A stretch of DNA of 64,000 bases, taken from contig JASAND010028788.1 in the NCBI GenBank assembly GCA_030248195.1, positions 1 through 64,000 on the forward strand. The letters are read 5' to 3'. The notes under the pieces were generated by a model, which ran no database searches, was not told where the DNA came from, and saw only the letters and a program-made list of their open reading frames with translations. Below are positions 22,501-33,990 of this stretch, piece after piece; position 1 is the stretch's first letter, and each line of letters opens with the position of its first letter. The DNA is from Trissonchulus latispiculum. Taxonomy: Eukaryota > Nematoda > Enoplea > Enoplida > Ironidae. The translations under genes and the position numbers were made by a program.

Positions 22501-25500
22501 GCTTTCACTGCGTCCTAAGACCACGCCAACAGGTTCCTCCTGGTCGGCCAACTCTTTGAAAATTAATTAGTTAATTGGATGGGGGAGATGATTTGCCCCA
22601 CCTCAATACAAGTTAGCGAGCAGAGCTCACTTCGGGTGGCCCGCAGTTCTCGCTGCCCCTTTATTGAATTCGGCTCAGCCTTTCGTTGCCAGCTCAGTTT
22701 TAACTTCAAGCAGCTTTAGCTTTAACCTCATTTTTGTACCGGTCTCGTCGCAAATGTCTCTACATAAACTTTAGTTCAACCAATGCGGAAGTAAATGCGT
22801 ATAGCTAAAGAAATGCAGTCATCACCTAAGATAACCTAAATCCAAATGTCTACGGGTAGGTATATAGGTACGATCAGCAAATTAACCATCCGTCTAGTAT
22901 GTACGTACGTAGCTAAAGAGGTATAACTTTGCTTTCATCGCAAAACTTTGCCTTCTGTATATTCCAAATGGTTCAAATGACTAATTACTCTGTTTGTCAC
23001 ATTGATGTTTTGTAGGGACTTGTAAGCTTTAGACTTCACAATCTTTTCTGCCTGAATTGAGTGACTGCTAACTAAACTGAACTGTATTCCTGAGATTACA
23101 TAGGCAAACACAGACAAGAGAGAGAGAGAGACTGTACCTACAAAGTATTACATAGGTAGCATAGCATGCTTAGAATCAGTGCTCAATCACAGGACTGCTT
23201 TGACAGAAGCCGGTACTTAGCTTAAACCCAATCACCATAAAGTCAGTCTTAGGTCCCCCCTTTTAGTTTAGTGAAATTATCCCGTTACTGTCAGCAGTAA
23301 TGCTTTGCTTGGATACCTAACTCAAGTCTACCATGCCTTAAAATGGTACATAAATGAGAACAAAAACAGGCGGTCTTTAAGATTAGGGAATACTAAACCT
23401 GCACATGTAAAGGATACCGTATTCCCAAATTGGTTAGGTAATGTTACGTAGACGTAGTTACATAGGTCGAAGTATAAGTAGTCTACAAAAGGCGATTTAG
23501 GCTCTACGTTGGTTGTAGTTAGTCAACATTGTCTTTAATTATAAAAAAGTAGTTAGAATATGTCACAATCCTGATGAAATAGACAAATTAAAAAGGAAAA
23601 ATAGCAAGAAAGTCAAGCTTTATAATCTAAATAACTTGCACACAAACAAACAATAATTATGGCACAATTTAAAAAAAGTCGGCTTACAAAAACAACAGCA
23701 AGCTAAAATCTAAATTCTAATCAAGTCTCAAAACAAAATTTTAAGCAGCTCACTGGATAAAACGATTCAACAGAAGCTAATTGGCCGAAGATCCAAAAGA
23801 GTAGAGATTGAGTGTATAAAACTGAAAGATGGTAGACTCGAATTTAAAATTTTAAAATTTTACTGCAGATTGATCAGAAATGTGTTCAAATGCATGCATA
23901 CCAAATTTGAACTAAATCGGTTAATTCTTACGAACTCAGGTGTGCGTCTGCCTTAGTATCGCCGGTATCACTTAACTTAATTATATTATAGTTAACCTTA
24001 ATTAACGTAACTTAACCGCACTTAACCTTATTTAGGTACGTATCACCTTTGTAGGTATATATCAGATTTAGTGATTTAGTGATTTAGTTTACACTTTTCC
24101 ATTTCTGTATTGTAAATCAGAGTGCACCTGCAAAAGGATAGACACACCTGCAGCTCATTTCAACCGTACGTAATTTACATTGTTGTTCAAAAGATCACAA
24201 CAACAAATTGGGCCGAATAAAATCAGCCCATATAACATCCACTTAATTTATGCGCGTAATTTTATTGTACAAGTTTACTACGACTATATACAACATAAAA
24301 GTTAAAAGCTATATATATATACGTATATACGTATATGTACATCCAGTGAAATTGCTATATGGAAAACTTTTACTTAACTTTACAAAATGACGTTAACTAC
24401 GCACTACACCTTGTAACAAGGTCAAGGCGAGGCGTTTTCTTTAAGTTTAACTTTAATATAAAGATATAGATGCCGGTGCATTTTCAAGATCGTATTCTCA
24501 GAAGTCGTAACCAAATAAGCATTAAAAATAACAGAAAGAAGTTTTACAACTTTTTATACGGTTGCTACAGCTGAAAAACTTTTAATGCGATAGAAATTCA
24601 AAAATTTTAATACAGTCCTGCCAGTTCCAGTCGACAATTTGACTTTACTTTATAAACATAAACCTAAAAAACTGTAGACACTGCTACAATTAATCTCAAA
24701 ACATCCTCCATAAAACCACTTAATATCAAGTCTATAATTAACAAAGTGTTAATAGTAAGCACTGTGTTAACCTCTAGATTTCGTAATACCTAGCTAGAAG
24801 GCACTGGTTTACCGAGAAAGCTTAATTAGCGTTAGTCTAAATTTTAAGGTCAATTTTAAGTTTTCTATATACGCTCTTCGTTCTCACAGCTAATTCTACC
24901 CTACCCCTTATCCTAGGTTGGTGCAAATTAGCATTTAAGATTTAACAGTATTAATTGTTGTAGGCCCCTGTCCGCTTAGGTCACATCAGGGAACAAAAAT
25001 TAGCGAAATTTTGTAATTTTTTACATTTTTTAACCAAAACTTTGAAATTTTGAAAGCCAAAATGAGGTAAAAGTGTTACGAAGTGTTTGTCTTCTCAACG
25101 TAGTTGACAGAAAACAACAATAGTAACGTTTGTATACGAGAAATGAATGCAAAAATTGAATTTATAAAAAATGTTTGAAAATATTTTGTTTGAACCCCCA
25201 ATTTCTAGACTCCGGCACTGGCCCAACTACTAATTAATAAACAGGTCACATTTACCTAATTTTGAGCACAGCCTACTGCAACCGTTCCCAGCCCAGGTAC
25301 AAATTGACTTAACTTGGTTAATTCTAGTGATGGGCGCTGGATATCCTGATGTCCGGATATCCGTGTACATTTCAGACAAAGTAATGAAAAATTAGCAAGT
25401 TTTTGACAAAAATTTCAAAAATTATAAAATATTTTTCAAAAATTCCTCTCAAATATATTTTTGAAACCAAGGTTGCGGCTTGGTTGCATCTTAGACATTC

Positions 25501-28500
25501 ACAGCCTGCCGAAAAATTGAAAATTTAACTGCAAAATCGAAAAATTTTCTTGAAGTTTGGAATAGGCGGATAACAACGCAAAATAGGCGGATATACGGAT
25601 ATGAAAAAGTATCCGGTGTCCATCACTAGTTAATTCTAATTAATTTTTTAATTAATTAACTGGTAAACATATACTTAATTTTGGGCGCAGCAATACTGCA
25701 AACCGTTCTTAACCCAGGCATAAATTGATTTAACTGGATTAATTCTAATTAATTTTTTAATTAATTAATTACTCGACTAACATATACCTAATTTTGACCA
25801 CAGCAATACTGCAAGCGATCCCAGCCCAGGTATAAATTGATTTAACTGGATTAATTCTAATTAATTTTTAATTATTTAATTACTTAATTAACATATACCT
25901 AATTTTGAGCACGGCAATACTGCAACCGATCCCAGCCCAGGCATAAATTGATTTAACTGGATTAATTCTAATTAATTTTTTAATTAATTAACTGGTAAAC
26001 ATATATATACTTAATTTTGGGCGCAGCAATACTGCAAACCGTTCTTAACCCAGGTATAAATTAATTTAACTGGATTAATTCTAATTAATTTTTTAATTAA
26101 TTAATTACTCGACTAACATATACCTAATTTTGAGCACAGCAATTTACTGCAAGCGATCCCAGCCCAGGTATAAATTGACTTAACTGGATTAATTCTAATT
26201 AATTTTTAATTAATTATATAATTACTTAATTAACATATACCTAATTTTGAGCACGGCAATACTGCAACCGATCCCAGCCCAGGTATAAATTGATTTAACT
26301 GGATTAATTCTAATTAATTTTTAATTATTTATATAATTACTTAATTAACATATACCTAATTTTGGGCGCAGCAATACTGCAACCATCCCAGCCCAGGCCA
26401 CTGGTACTGGCGACAGCCTGTGACGGTCCCAGCAGGAGGGAGGGGTTACCCGCAAGACTGGACACAGGAGGACTCGTCGGGGTGCTGCTGATGACCCCCG
26501 GAAAATTCGGGGGGACAGCTGTGGGGCGCTGGGGCGTGGGAGCGGCCAGGTGTGGATGAGGAGGATAGCCGCCCGCCCCCAGGGAGACAACTGGGGGTGG
26601 AAGGCCCCCGCTGAAAGGCTTCACGTCCACCTCTGTAACCACCCCGTTCAGGGTAGCACCGGTGGCTGTCCCGCTACCGGGAAGGGAATGGGCGCCTCCA
26701 GAGCCCGGGGGCATCAGACCTCCGCCTGGTGATAGGCCGGCTTGCCAGAACTGAAACAACAAAAAGAAAAAGAAGAGTGTAAATAGAAACAACACGAAAA
26801 CTTTCCAACGCACCAAAGAAAGTTAGCGAACTCTTCAAGTAAGGGCCAGTTCACAGGCTGTCGCTTGTCGCATGTCGCGTGTCGCAAGACGTATGTCGCA
26901 TGTCGCTTAGGATATGTAGTATGTCGCTTGTCGCTTGTCGCAGTGACTGATGTGTTCACAGGCTGATGTCCTGTCGCAGGATATTTGAGTGCAACCCCAG
27001 CTAAAGCCAATATTTCATAGGCTAGAGGCACGCGACACGCGACAAAAGTTAAAAGTTAAAACATTTTCAACTCCTTACGACACGAGACAATTTATCGCAC
27101 GACACTTTTGTCGCAACAAGCTATGAACCTGCGAACACTGTCGCGACAAGCGACACGCGACATACGACTAAGCTTGTGAACCGGCCTTAAGGGATTACTA
27201 CAAAACGATTTCTTAGACAGTAGGACAGAAACAGGAGTTGGGATTTTGCTCTATCAGTTTTTTAATGGATGACTCAGAAACAGTTTAATTTCATTTAAAA
27301 CGCAGCAGTGCTGAGATACAATTATTAAGCTGAGAATGCGAATTAGACTTTATCTTCAAAACGTTGCCTAAATACTGATTTTACTGACTGATCAACGTGC
27401 CAACACATTTGCGATAGCATAGCCTGCTCAGAACCAGCGAAAACGAAGACATAATATGATGCAGTTAGCTTTGAAATTGCTAAATGTTTTGTTTCAGAGT
27501 TTTAATACTTCACTCTGTACATGTTTAAAGCGTTAATTTTACTGGAATACTGGGATGCATGCTATAGAAAACTTAAATACGCGAAACTGTCCAAATTAAA
27601 GAAATGGGTCAAGAGGGTCGACGCAATCTCAGTGGGTCGCGGGTCGCGGGTCAGGGATCCGCGGGTCAAGAAATTGCGACCCACTTCCAACTCAGGGTAT
27701 ATATACATACTAACTTTATTGCATTTATCTTCTAAGATTTATTCAACCTACAGCTCCAGGAGGATAGAGGGCACCAAAACCCATGGGGACGGGCGGGGGT
27801 TTCCCATGGGCGGTCCCGGCGGAGACGATCTGAGCACTGGACATCCCGCTGAGGTTCGCCAGGGCTTTCTCCTTCGTTTGACTGTCCTAAAAGGAAAACT
27901 CAAAATTTGAAAACGTCTAATTTAAAGTTTAAATTTTAAATTTAAACTACAATATACAGATAACTGTAATTTGCCAGTTCCAGGTTTAAAGGATTGCATT
28001 AAAAATCTGCAGTTGAAAATTTGAAAGTTCAGAAACATATTAGCAGATAAAATTAATTCAATTTAAGTGAATAACTTTATATAATTATTTTCCAGCCTAT
28101 ATTATATGAAACAAAGACGAACAAGAATGCATGCAATATCAATGATTGCAATGATTTCACCACCACCTCATTATTTACGGTTTAGCATTAAACTAATCAG
28201 CATTTTAGCTATACGTATGGGATTTTGAAGCAATGATTAGTAAAAGAAAGCTACACATGCAAAAACCGTTCCACTAAAATTTCAGTTAAAAGCTACAGTG
28301 GAAAAAACTACTTCAAAAACATACATCATGAAATGATATCCCTTGGCTATTACCGCGCCAGGACTAAAAAAGAGAGTACAGAAACATAGACTAGGAAAAG
28401 CGAAGCAAACACAGTTCCACTCCAATAAATGACATTAAATTTCAAGTCAAATTTAGTTTCAATGTCAAATGGATATATTAATTTGGTAAAAGAAAATTTA

Positions 28501-29159
28501 GAAAAGTATTCTCGAAATTTTTTAAAAATTTTGCAAGTTTAATTTATTAAAAACTTGCCTACACGACTGTTCATTAAGAAAACCCGTTTTAAATCCACCC
28601 CTAATCCCCCCAGGAAAAATCGAATACACGAAAGAATATTCATCTAATATATATACATAAATATATATGAAAGCCAAATTCCCCCACAAAGAAAGCCATA
28701 AAAACACTCGTTGTCTTCCGTCACCATAAACTTATAAAATCCCAAAAAGGAAAGGACACAAAGTGGACACAGATACAACTAAATAGCAGAAACCGGAATT
28801 GTATTAAACTTTATATTTTTCTTTTTGCAATATTTTTTGTTTCTTTTTTTATTATCTTACTTTCAGTTTGGCCTGAAGTTCCCTGGTTTTCTTTCTGGCA
28901 AGAACTTGAATGTGGGATGAGACCTGTTTTCTGGTGCGCGTCTTTCCCGTGCGAAGTTTGATGTAGCGGGCAATCAGCTCATTTCGACCTAAAATAAGCA
29001 GAAACCAACTAGAAAACAAAAAAGTAAAAACAAACAGGAGTAAGCTATCAAAAGCCCTAATTTTCAAAGATTAAACGGATTAGATTAAAATTAATCCGCA
29101 TTACAAAGAGAATCTAGAATTAAACAGATTAAAGTTTAATTCTGCGAGTTGACAAGTAA

Positions 29160-29205
<46 letters not shown>

Positions 29206-32200
29206 GTAAGTTGGGTACGGTAAAATCTAAGTCTTAAATTACGTAACTAGTCATCTAACTTATCAATTTCTCATTACAGTGAGATACGTCAATCAATTTT
29301 TCCTCATCGTATGCACTACAATATGCCCTCCAGTTTTTGACAGATTAAAAGAATTGGAGCTTAAAATCCAAAAAACAATTCTACATATTCAATTATCCCC
29401 GGCCCAACATTAAGTATAATCTGCCCGTTTCCGAACATTTCACTATCCATCTCAATTTTCATTGATATTAAAATACGTTATCAATTTCAGGTGCTCCCCA
29501 ACGGAATACGTATTATATGCCAGGGATGTCGTGCATTTAATTTTTGTCTAGAAAAGGGACACAGAAATAAAACAACTGTCACGAAAATAGAAAACCCAAT
29601 GTTTTACGGAAAAACAGTGGAGTAGTTTCATAGTTTTTGTACCTACCTACCTACCTATATATACGTACTTCTTATATGTATATACGTATGGATATATGAG
29701 TGTTGTATACATCTAAAACCTATATATATAATCTGTGTGAGTATAACTCAAATATTAAAATAATTACTCCTCCTCCCCTCCAGTCACAAAACATTAATTC
29801 AGTGGACATCAACTTTTAGGGGATAGGTAATTTTCTTTATTCAAAAAATGTGAAAAACGGAAATACGTAGGCTCATACCTGTCATAGCTAGACTTACCTA
29901 ATACAAAAGCTGATACATGTACCTTTAGATAATACATGAAGCTAGCCAGTCATACGGTACTGATCCACAAGGCACTAAAAACTTGAGATAAAATGGAAAT
30001 TTGAATTTACGTTTGTTGTTGTGTGGAGAACTTGTTGTTGTTGTTGTTGTTGTGTGGAGGTAAAGAAAAACTATACCAATTTTTTACTTTCTGAAAATGC
30101 AAATACGCTGCTATTTCATAACTCGGCACTGAATGCATGTGAAATGTGATTTCAGCAGATTAAAACTGATCTCGCTAAGCTTAACATTAGCTCAACTCCC
30201 TGATTCTGGAATGTGCGGTCTATAACAGAACTCCAAAAGAGGGAATAAGTAGCTAAAAGCCAAAAACCTAATATATATATATATATATATGTTTGTGTTT
30301 GCAGAGCAATTGACATGAACAAAACCACAAAGTGAAAGAGCTGGATATATGTAGTATAGACAGTACATCTACATATATAAATAGATAGGTAAGTGTTAAG
30401 GTATTTAAACAGTACCAAGATTTTGACACGAACTCTTGCCAGTCAGACTCAATATTGACAGATCGGATTGCCGTAATGCCTTGTTAACCTTCTTTCTGAA
30501 GGATCTACGTACTTTTAAGGACAACATTGTCTCTCCTTTCATGAGTCTTGAAACCGAAAATGGTCAGGAATGATAAAGAAACTGCAGCTATCTTGCAATT
30601 CGGGGAAAAATCAGTGGATACAAAATTGTGATATATATAAAGACCCACTCACTACATAAGTGGCTACCTATAATTTAAATATCACTAACATGCTTCTTCC
30701 GTTCAAATTTGTTTGTCAACATTGGGGCTCGCACTAGGATCTTTTCCACAATATCCTTCAGCGCAAATAAAGCTAACGACTCTGCCAATTTTCTTAATAT
30801 TTTGAAAATTAATAGGTTATTGGGTGCCTCCTGATTACAAAAAAAGTGAAAAATTTCAACAATTTCAAATTTTAAAAATTTTTAAAATTTTAAACAATTT
30901 AAAAATTTTACATTTTTGAAATTTTGTCACAATTTTGAAAAATTTAAAAATTTAAAATTTTAAAAATTTTTTCACATTGTGTAATCAGGAGACATCCAAT
31001 ATATAACCTATTTTCAAAGTATTAAGAAAATTGGTTGAGTCCTTAGCTTTATTTGCGCTGGGGGGATATTGTGCAAAAGATCCCGCACTTAGTTACACAA
31101 CAGTTTAGCGGATCAATAGAACTTCATCCCCCCTCCTCCCACCAGACATGTGCAGGATGGGAAATTCGGGGGGGGGGGATGAACCGGCGGGCCGCCGGAA
31201 AACAGGATTTTTCCGGTTTTTTGCCCAAAAAACTGGGAAAATCCGGATTCGGGGGGGGGGTGAGCTCCAGGTCTGAGGGTTGGTCGGTCGGTCAGCACAT
31301 GTATGCCTCCCACTATGGGACAGTTGTATAAAAACATCCATACATGTGCTTGCACAAGTTGTTACTGATTTGAGAATGGTTCACATTTGCAAAAAATAAA
31401 TTATTTAAATTTTTTAATTTTCGCAGAACTTCAGTGAAAAACTCTTAAATCTTCTCAAGAAACCCCACTATGCCCAGGTTTCGCAAAACGAAATCAAATT
31501 AGCTTACATTTAGTATAGGCATGTTTTCGACCACGCTGAGTTGAAATATCTCAAAGTTTTTTGATTTCGCGAAATTATGGGGTCTGGGTAAAACCCGGCC
31601 CCATTCCGGCGCACACAGAGTTTAGCACGTAGGTAAAACCCGGCGCACTTATAGTGTAAATTCTTATGCAGTATAACAGAGGTATATGTGTAATTACGCA
31701 AATGTGTAAAGATTTAAAGCGTAGTTTATGAGTTGAGTTTTGTACTTTACAGTATGTTTTTTGGGCCAGTATAAAAAGCGGACGCGGACGCGGAAGCGGA
31801 CTCGGGGTATAAAAAGCGGAAGCGGACGCGGACGTAAGGTATAAAAAGCGGACGTCACTTTTTGGTATAATCCGCGTACGCGGACGCGAGGTATAATTTG
31901 CGGACGCGGACGCGGACGCGAGGTATAAAACGCTGACGCGGACGTGAGGTATAAAACGCGGACAGAAAACGGACGCTAATATAATCTGCTTGCAGCATAA
32001 AGTAATCAGGTTTCATAAATGAGTTTTACAGAAAGAAGCATTTTTAATAGAACTTTTGCCCTAAAACGTTTGGACGACGTCATGAAATAGCTGCAATAAT
32101 TTACAATTATATATAAGAAAAATATTTCACTCTCACTTTCACTCAGGTTAACCTTAAAAACTATAAAATGTAAAATATAAACTGCGAGCGAAATGTAAAA

Positions 32201-33649
32201 ACTACGAACGAAATCTTGTTGAAATTATAAGACGCAATCTTTTCTACATCTACGACTTGTACAAAACCTTTGTTCTATGTATCATCCACAAAAAGGATTC
32301 CCCCAGTTTCTGCGAGAAATTTTAAGGAAGTTTTCCCGCATTGATTTAAACTAGTTGAAAGAATTAAAATTAACTCATCCTTTTTGTACAAGGGTAGAAG
32401 ACTTAACCAGATTATTTCAGTTAACTTGTTTGGTGAAACTAGTCAACAATTTCGCTCAACGAGCCCTATTTCGATAAACATTAAAATGGTGCGATTAAGT
32501 GCTAATTTTAATGTACCGTTTAAATCTAAAATCTAAAATAAAATAAAGGGCCAATCCCTCCTCTCAATTATAGCTGGCTGGCTCGGTGCTGCTTTTATAT
32601 GAAGGTAGAAATGTCAGGAAGGGCACAGTGATATAAAAAAATTGAATTTGAAAATTTTGTTGGTTTATCGGTTTTCGCAAAAGGTGTTGAGGTGTTAAAA
32701 ATATAAAAAATGATTTTTTAAATTTTCAGTTTATGAGATCATAACATATAGTGCGGCACATTGCAGCTGAATGCATAAGATCAGTACAAAATGTGGAAAC
32801 TTGAATTTAGATTTCTCGACAAATTCCAGGGAGGAGGATATAATTCTATTGATCCCAGTTTAGCCATCAAATCCAAGCTCCTACACGTCTAACCTACCCT
32901 AGCGAACTACCTATATGATATCACCAAATCTACAGTAACAGCCAGCGTTAAAACATAGCGAAAAATCACTAAACCCTATATATACATAATCCTATTATAT
33001 GATATCTACGTACCATAATTATATTATATTATATTATATATTATCCATACGTACCATACATCTTCCCCTCATCCGAGAGGATGATCTTCCGCCTCCCGCA
33101 GGGCGGATATATGGCTAAAGCTTCCTGAAAGGCCTGCTCGATGTCCGGGGACCAGACCCCCTCCGCGTCCGTACCATCACCGCCCGTCCCCGTTCCCGAG
33201 GTACAGTCCCCGTTCCCGTTCGAGACGGGGCTCATCTCCGCATCCTCTTCCGGGGGGCTGTCCGCGGATCGCTTCAGGGACAGAGGGCTGCTGCCCCCCT
33301 GATCTGAGGGCGACCGGGAACAGCTGGTCGTCGTGCTCCCACCTGTCGTCGTGGTCACGTGACTCCAGCCGTTCAGGCCCCCCATGGCGGCCAGCGGGGG
33401 GACCGTCCCCGGTTTAATGTCCGGCAGGAGGGCAGGGGGTAGTACGGATTGATGAGTATCAGTTGTCATGGTAGAGTGTGGCAAGCTGAGACAAAGGCTA
33501 TTGCTATTGCTATCGCTGGTTGCAATAGTGCTGTTGTGGTTGTTGTTGTTGTTATTGTTGTTGTTTGGGCCGCCGCTGTGATTCTGCTGGTGGTGGGCCT
33601 GCAGCACGGCGCCCAACTGGCGAGCACGATTCAGCACAGCAACATCCAT
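16451..33649 (-). CDS. TEAD: TEAD/Scalloped transcription factor gene (nine coding exons)
   Basis: Nine exons join in frame to 2028 nt (675 residues plus stop): 33055-33649, 28861-28988, 27752-27886, 26356-26750, 18586-18847, 18143-18297, 17588-17669, 17049-17201 and 16451-16573. All introns are GT-AG. The product has a low-complexity N-terminus, the TEA DNA-binding domain (about residues 163-241), a Pro/Gly-rich linker, and the C-terminal YAP-binding domain (about 409-675). The last includes [38 protein letters not shown] and the final HMYRLVKP. In animals TEAD binds MCAT-type sites and recruits YAP/Yorkie in Hippo signalling. It is longer than vertebrate TEADs because of an extended N-terminus and a Ser/Gly-rich insert. 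The initiator ATG is provisional, because the first exon begins at an acceptor (33677/8) and could continue from an upstream exon. Confidence 0.9.
17049..17201 (-). CDS. TEAD: TEAD exon 8
   Basis: Encodes [20 protein letters not shown] followed by [17 protein letters not shown] and [11 protein letters not shown], closely matching the corresponding TEAD region. The acceptor is TGTTCTAG; the donor CAG|GTAACA is phase 0. Confidence 0.93.
17588..17669 (-). CDS. TEAD: TEAD exon 7
   Basis: Encodes [20 protein letters not shown] then QVVEKVE. The [16 protein letters not shown] block is nearly invariant in TEADs, and its Cys is the reported auto-palmitoylation site in mammalian TEADs. The donor is GAG|GTATAT. 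Confidence 0.92.
18143..18297 (-). CDS. TEAD: TEAD exon 6 (YAP-binding domain)
   Basis: Encodes [20 protein letters not shown], then [15 protein letters not shown] and YYAVDS. The IYDKFP and [11 protein letters not shown] blocks are TEAD signatures. The acceptor is TTTGTTTAG; the donor TCG|GTAGGT is phase 2. Confidence 0.92.
18586..18847 (-). CDS. TEAD: TEAD exon 5 (YAP-binding domain with Ser/Gly insert)
   Basis: Begins by completing the Arg codon split from exon 4 and continues [10 protein letters not shown], the counterpart of LVEFSAFLEQ. About 50 residues rich in Ser, Gly and Asn with a four-His run follow, then HELVHI and PFLE, where the conserved domain resumes. In known TEADs the gap between these blocks is only about a dozen residues. 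The donor is GAG|GTAATA, phase 0. Confidence 0.85.
20565..21221. mobile_element. hAT-like element filled with GCAGACGC/TATAAAA repeats
   Basis: The ends are GAGCCAGTATAAACTGCAGA and, inverted, GGGCCAGTATAAAATGCAGA. An exact 8-bp duplication CTTTTGTT flanks it (20557-20564 and 21222-21229). The body is built from GCAGAC and GGGTATAAAA(T/C)GCAGAC units. It is itself interrupted by a second inverted-repeat element (20812-21191). Confidence 0.75.
20812..21191. mobile_element. Nested inverted-repeat element with CTCGAG motifs
   Basis: GGGCCCAGTTTCATAAAAA on the left pairs with TTTTTATGGAACTGGCC on the right. Both arms repeat GAGTTCTCGAG. It is about 380 bp, has no ORF and lies inside the hAT-like element 20565-21221. 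Confidence 0.6.
21400..22560. other. G-rich tract of unclear origin in TEAD intron 4
   Basis: The plus strand is purine- and G-rich (for example 21770-21950 and 22320-22420) and unlike the surrounding AT-rich intron. The minus strand carries two ORFs (21957-22280 and 22312-22551) without a recognised domain. It may be a decayed retroelement, but no terminal repeat was found. Confidence 0.3.
23840..23963. mobile_element. Half copy of the fold-back family (subfamily D)
   Basis: Contains ACTGCAGATTGATCAG, then ACCAAATTTGAACTAAATCG and GTGCGTCTGCCTTAGTATCG, the right arm and terminus of the element at 44351-46058. The matching left arm is absent. Confidence 0.6.
25228..26396 (-). repeat. Tandem array of eight units copying a TEAD exon-intron junction
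   Basis: Eight units of roughly 110-120 bp carry AATTTTG(A/G)GC followed by CTGCAA and CAGCCCAGG at about 25257, 25678, 25788, 25899, 26012, 26125, 26245 and 26357. Each includes the minus-strand word CTGGGCTGGGATCGGTTGC and most keep AAAATTAG|GTATATG, the 5' splice site of TEAD exon 4. Units 2-4 resemble units 5-7 (spacing about 335-345 bp), which is a three-unit higher-order repeat. The final unit is the real exon end. Unit 1 is separated from unit 2 by the MITE 25325-25628. Confidence 0.85.
25325..25628. mobile_element. hAT-like MITE with exact 8-bp target duplication
   Basis: The ends are TAGTGATGGGCGCTGGATAT and, inverted, TAGTGATGGACACCGGATAC. GTTAATTC occurs immediately on both sides (25317-25324 and 25629-25636). 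It is 304 bp, with GGATATCC-type words near the ends. It is inserted within the first unit boundary of the tandem array. Confidence 0.8.
26356..26750 (-). CDS. TEAD: TEAD exon 4 (Pro/Gly-rich linker, start of YAP-binding domain)
   Basis: Encodes a Pro/Gly/Ser-rich linker with the conserved DVKPF, and ends with the [13 protein letters not shown] segment that aligns with the AWQGRSIGTTKLR region of animal TEADs. The donor is AAAATTAG|GTATAT (phase 2). The last roughly 40 bases and the donor are the final unit of a tandem array in the adjoining intron. The exon is much more GC-rich than its introns. Confidence 0.9.
26841..27188. mobile_element. MITE with TGTCGC repeats inside TEAD intron 3
   Basis: AAGGGCCAGTTCACAGGC on the left is matched by GCTTGTGAACCGGCCTT on the right. 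The body is made of TGTCGC/GCGACA words in both orientations. Its termini match those of the element at 4212-4429. No clear target duplication. Confidence 0.6.
27752..27886 (-). CDS. TEAD: TEAD exon 3 (post-TEA segment)
   Basis: Encodes [20 protein letters not shown] followed by [20 protein letters not shown]. The [17 protein letters not shown] block follows the TEA domain in all TEADs. The donor GTAGGT at 27751 keeps phase 0 into exon 4. An alternative donor GTTGAA four bases further would break the frame. Confidence 0.9.
27887..28860 (-). other. TEAD intron 2
   Basis: AT-rich, with no mobile element or other exon recognised. Confidence 0.6.
28861..28988 (-). CDS. TEAD: TEAD exon 2 (second part of TEA domain)
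   Basis: Encodes [34 protein letters not shown] and QAKLK, which are recognition-helix residues nearly invariant in TEA domains. The acceptor is ATTTTAG (28989-28990) and the donor is AAA|GTAAGA. Confidence 0.95.
30727..31091. mobile_element. Palindromic element in TEAD intron 1
   Basis: GCTCGCACTAGGATCTTTTC, then CACAATATCC, GCGCAAATAAAGCTAA and ATTAATAGGTTATTGG on the left recur in inverse order on the right. They end with GATCCCGCACTTAGT. The roughly 110-bp loop is AT-rich. No ORF. Confidence 0.65.
31763..31984. mobile_element. GCGGACGC/TATAAAA-filled element (one end visible)
   Basis: Begins GGGCCAGTATAAAAAGCGGA, the same terminus as the hAT-like element at 20565-21221. It continues as about seven units of GGTATAAAANGCGGACGCGG-type repeats. 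The inverse end is not seen, so it is truncated or degenerated at the right. Confidence 0.55.
33055..33649 (-). CDS. TEAD: TEAD coding exon 1 (N-terminus and first part of TEA domain)
   Basis: The exon opens after an acceptor TTTCAG (exon from 33676), with the first in-frame ATG at 33647-33649. It encodes an Asn/His/Ser/Thr-rich region with a run of nine Asn, then [20 protein letters not shown] and [11 protein letters not shown], the first half of the TEA domain. It ends at TATG|GTACGT, splitting a Gly codon (phase 1), the same codon at which exon 2 resumes. The upstream in-frame residues (VLFHELGAY) leave open a start further 5'. Confidence 0.8.
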
Positions 33650-33676
33650 GTAAGCGCCAAGCTCATGAAACAGCAC

Positions 33677-33924
33677 CTGAAACAGAGAAATAAATAAATA
33701 AATAATAAACATATATATGTATACACACACACATATATATATATATATACTGATATTTGAGTGCAATGACAATACATATTATTTTAATACACACTGATGT
33801 TTGTACTTCATTACAAAAAATTATGTAGCATATAACAGTGTGGTGCTAAAGGAAAACAAACAGAGGTCTATCAAAGGGAAATCTCAAACTCCAAACAGCT
33901 TCAGATTTAAAGTTTGGCCCTAAA

Positions 33925-33990
<66 letters not shown>

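Larger units (their letters stand above)
18848..26355 (-). other. TEAD intron 4 (about 7.5 kb)
   Basis: Holds the junction array (25228-26355), a hAT MITE (25325-25628), half of a fold-back element (23840-23963), a G-rich stretch (21400-22560) and a GCAGACGC-filled hAT element (20565-21221). Elsewhere it is AT-rich. A minus-strand ORF at 22312-22551 does not join in frame with the flanking TEAD exons. Confidence 0.65.
28989..33054 (-). other. TEAD intron 1 (about 4.1 kb)
   Basis: AT-rich. It contains TA tracts (29162-29200, 30271-30290), a short (TTG)n near 30028-30051, a palindromic element at 30727-31091, G-runs near 31171-31260, and a GCGGACGC-repeat element at 31763-31984. No other exon was recognised. 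Confidence 0.7.

Noticed and set aside
22312..22551. Minus-strand ORF (starting [18 protein letters not shown]) as an extra TEAD exon
   Set aside because: It lies between exons 4 and 5 and has candidate splice signals. However, joining it to the phase-2 end of exon 4 at either candidate acceptor runs into a stop, and no TEAD has a matching segment. Exons 4 and 5 join perfectly without it.
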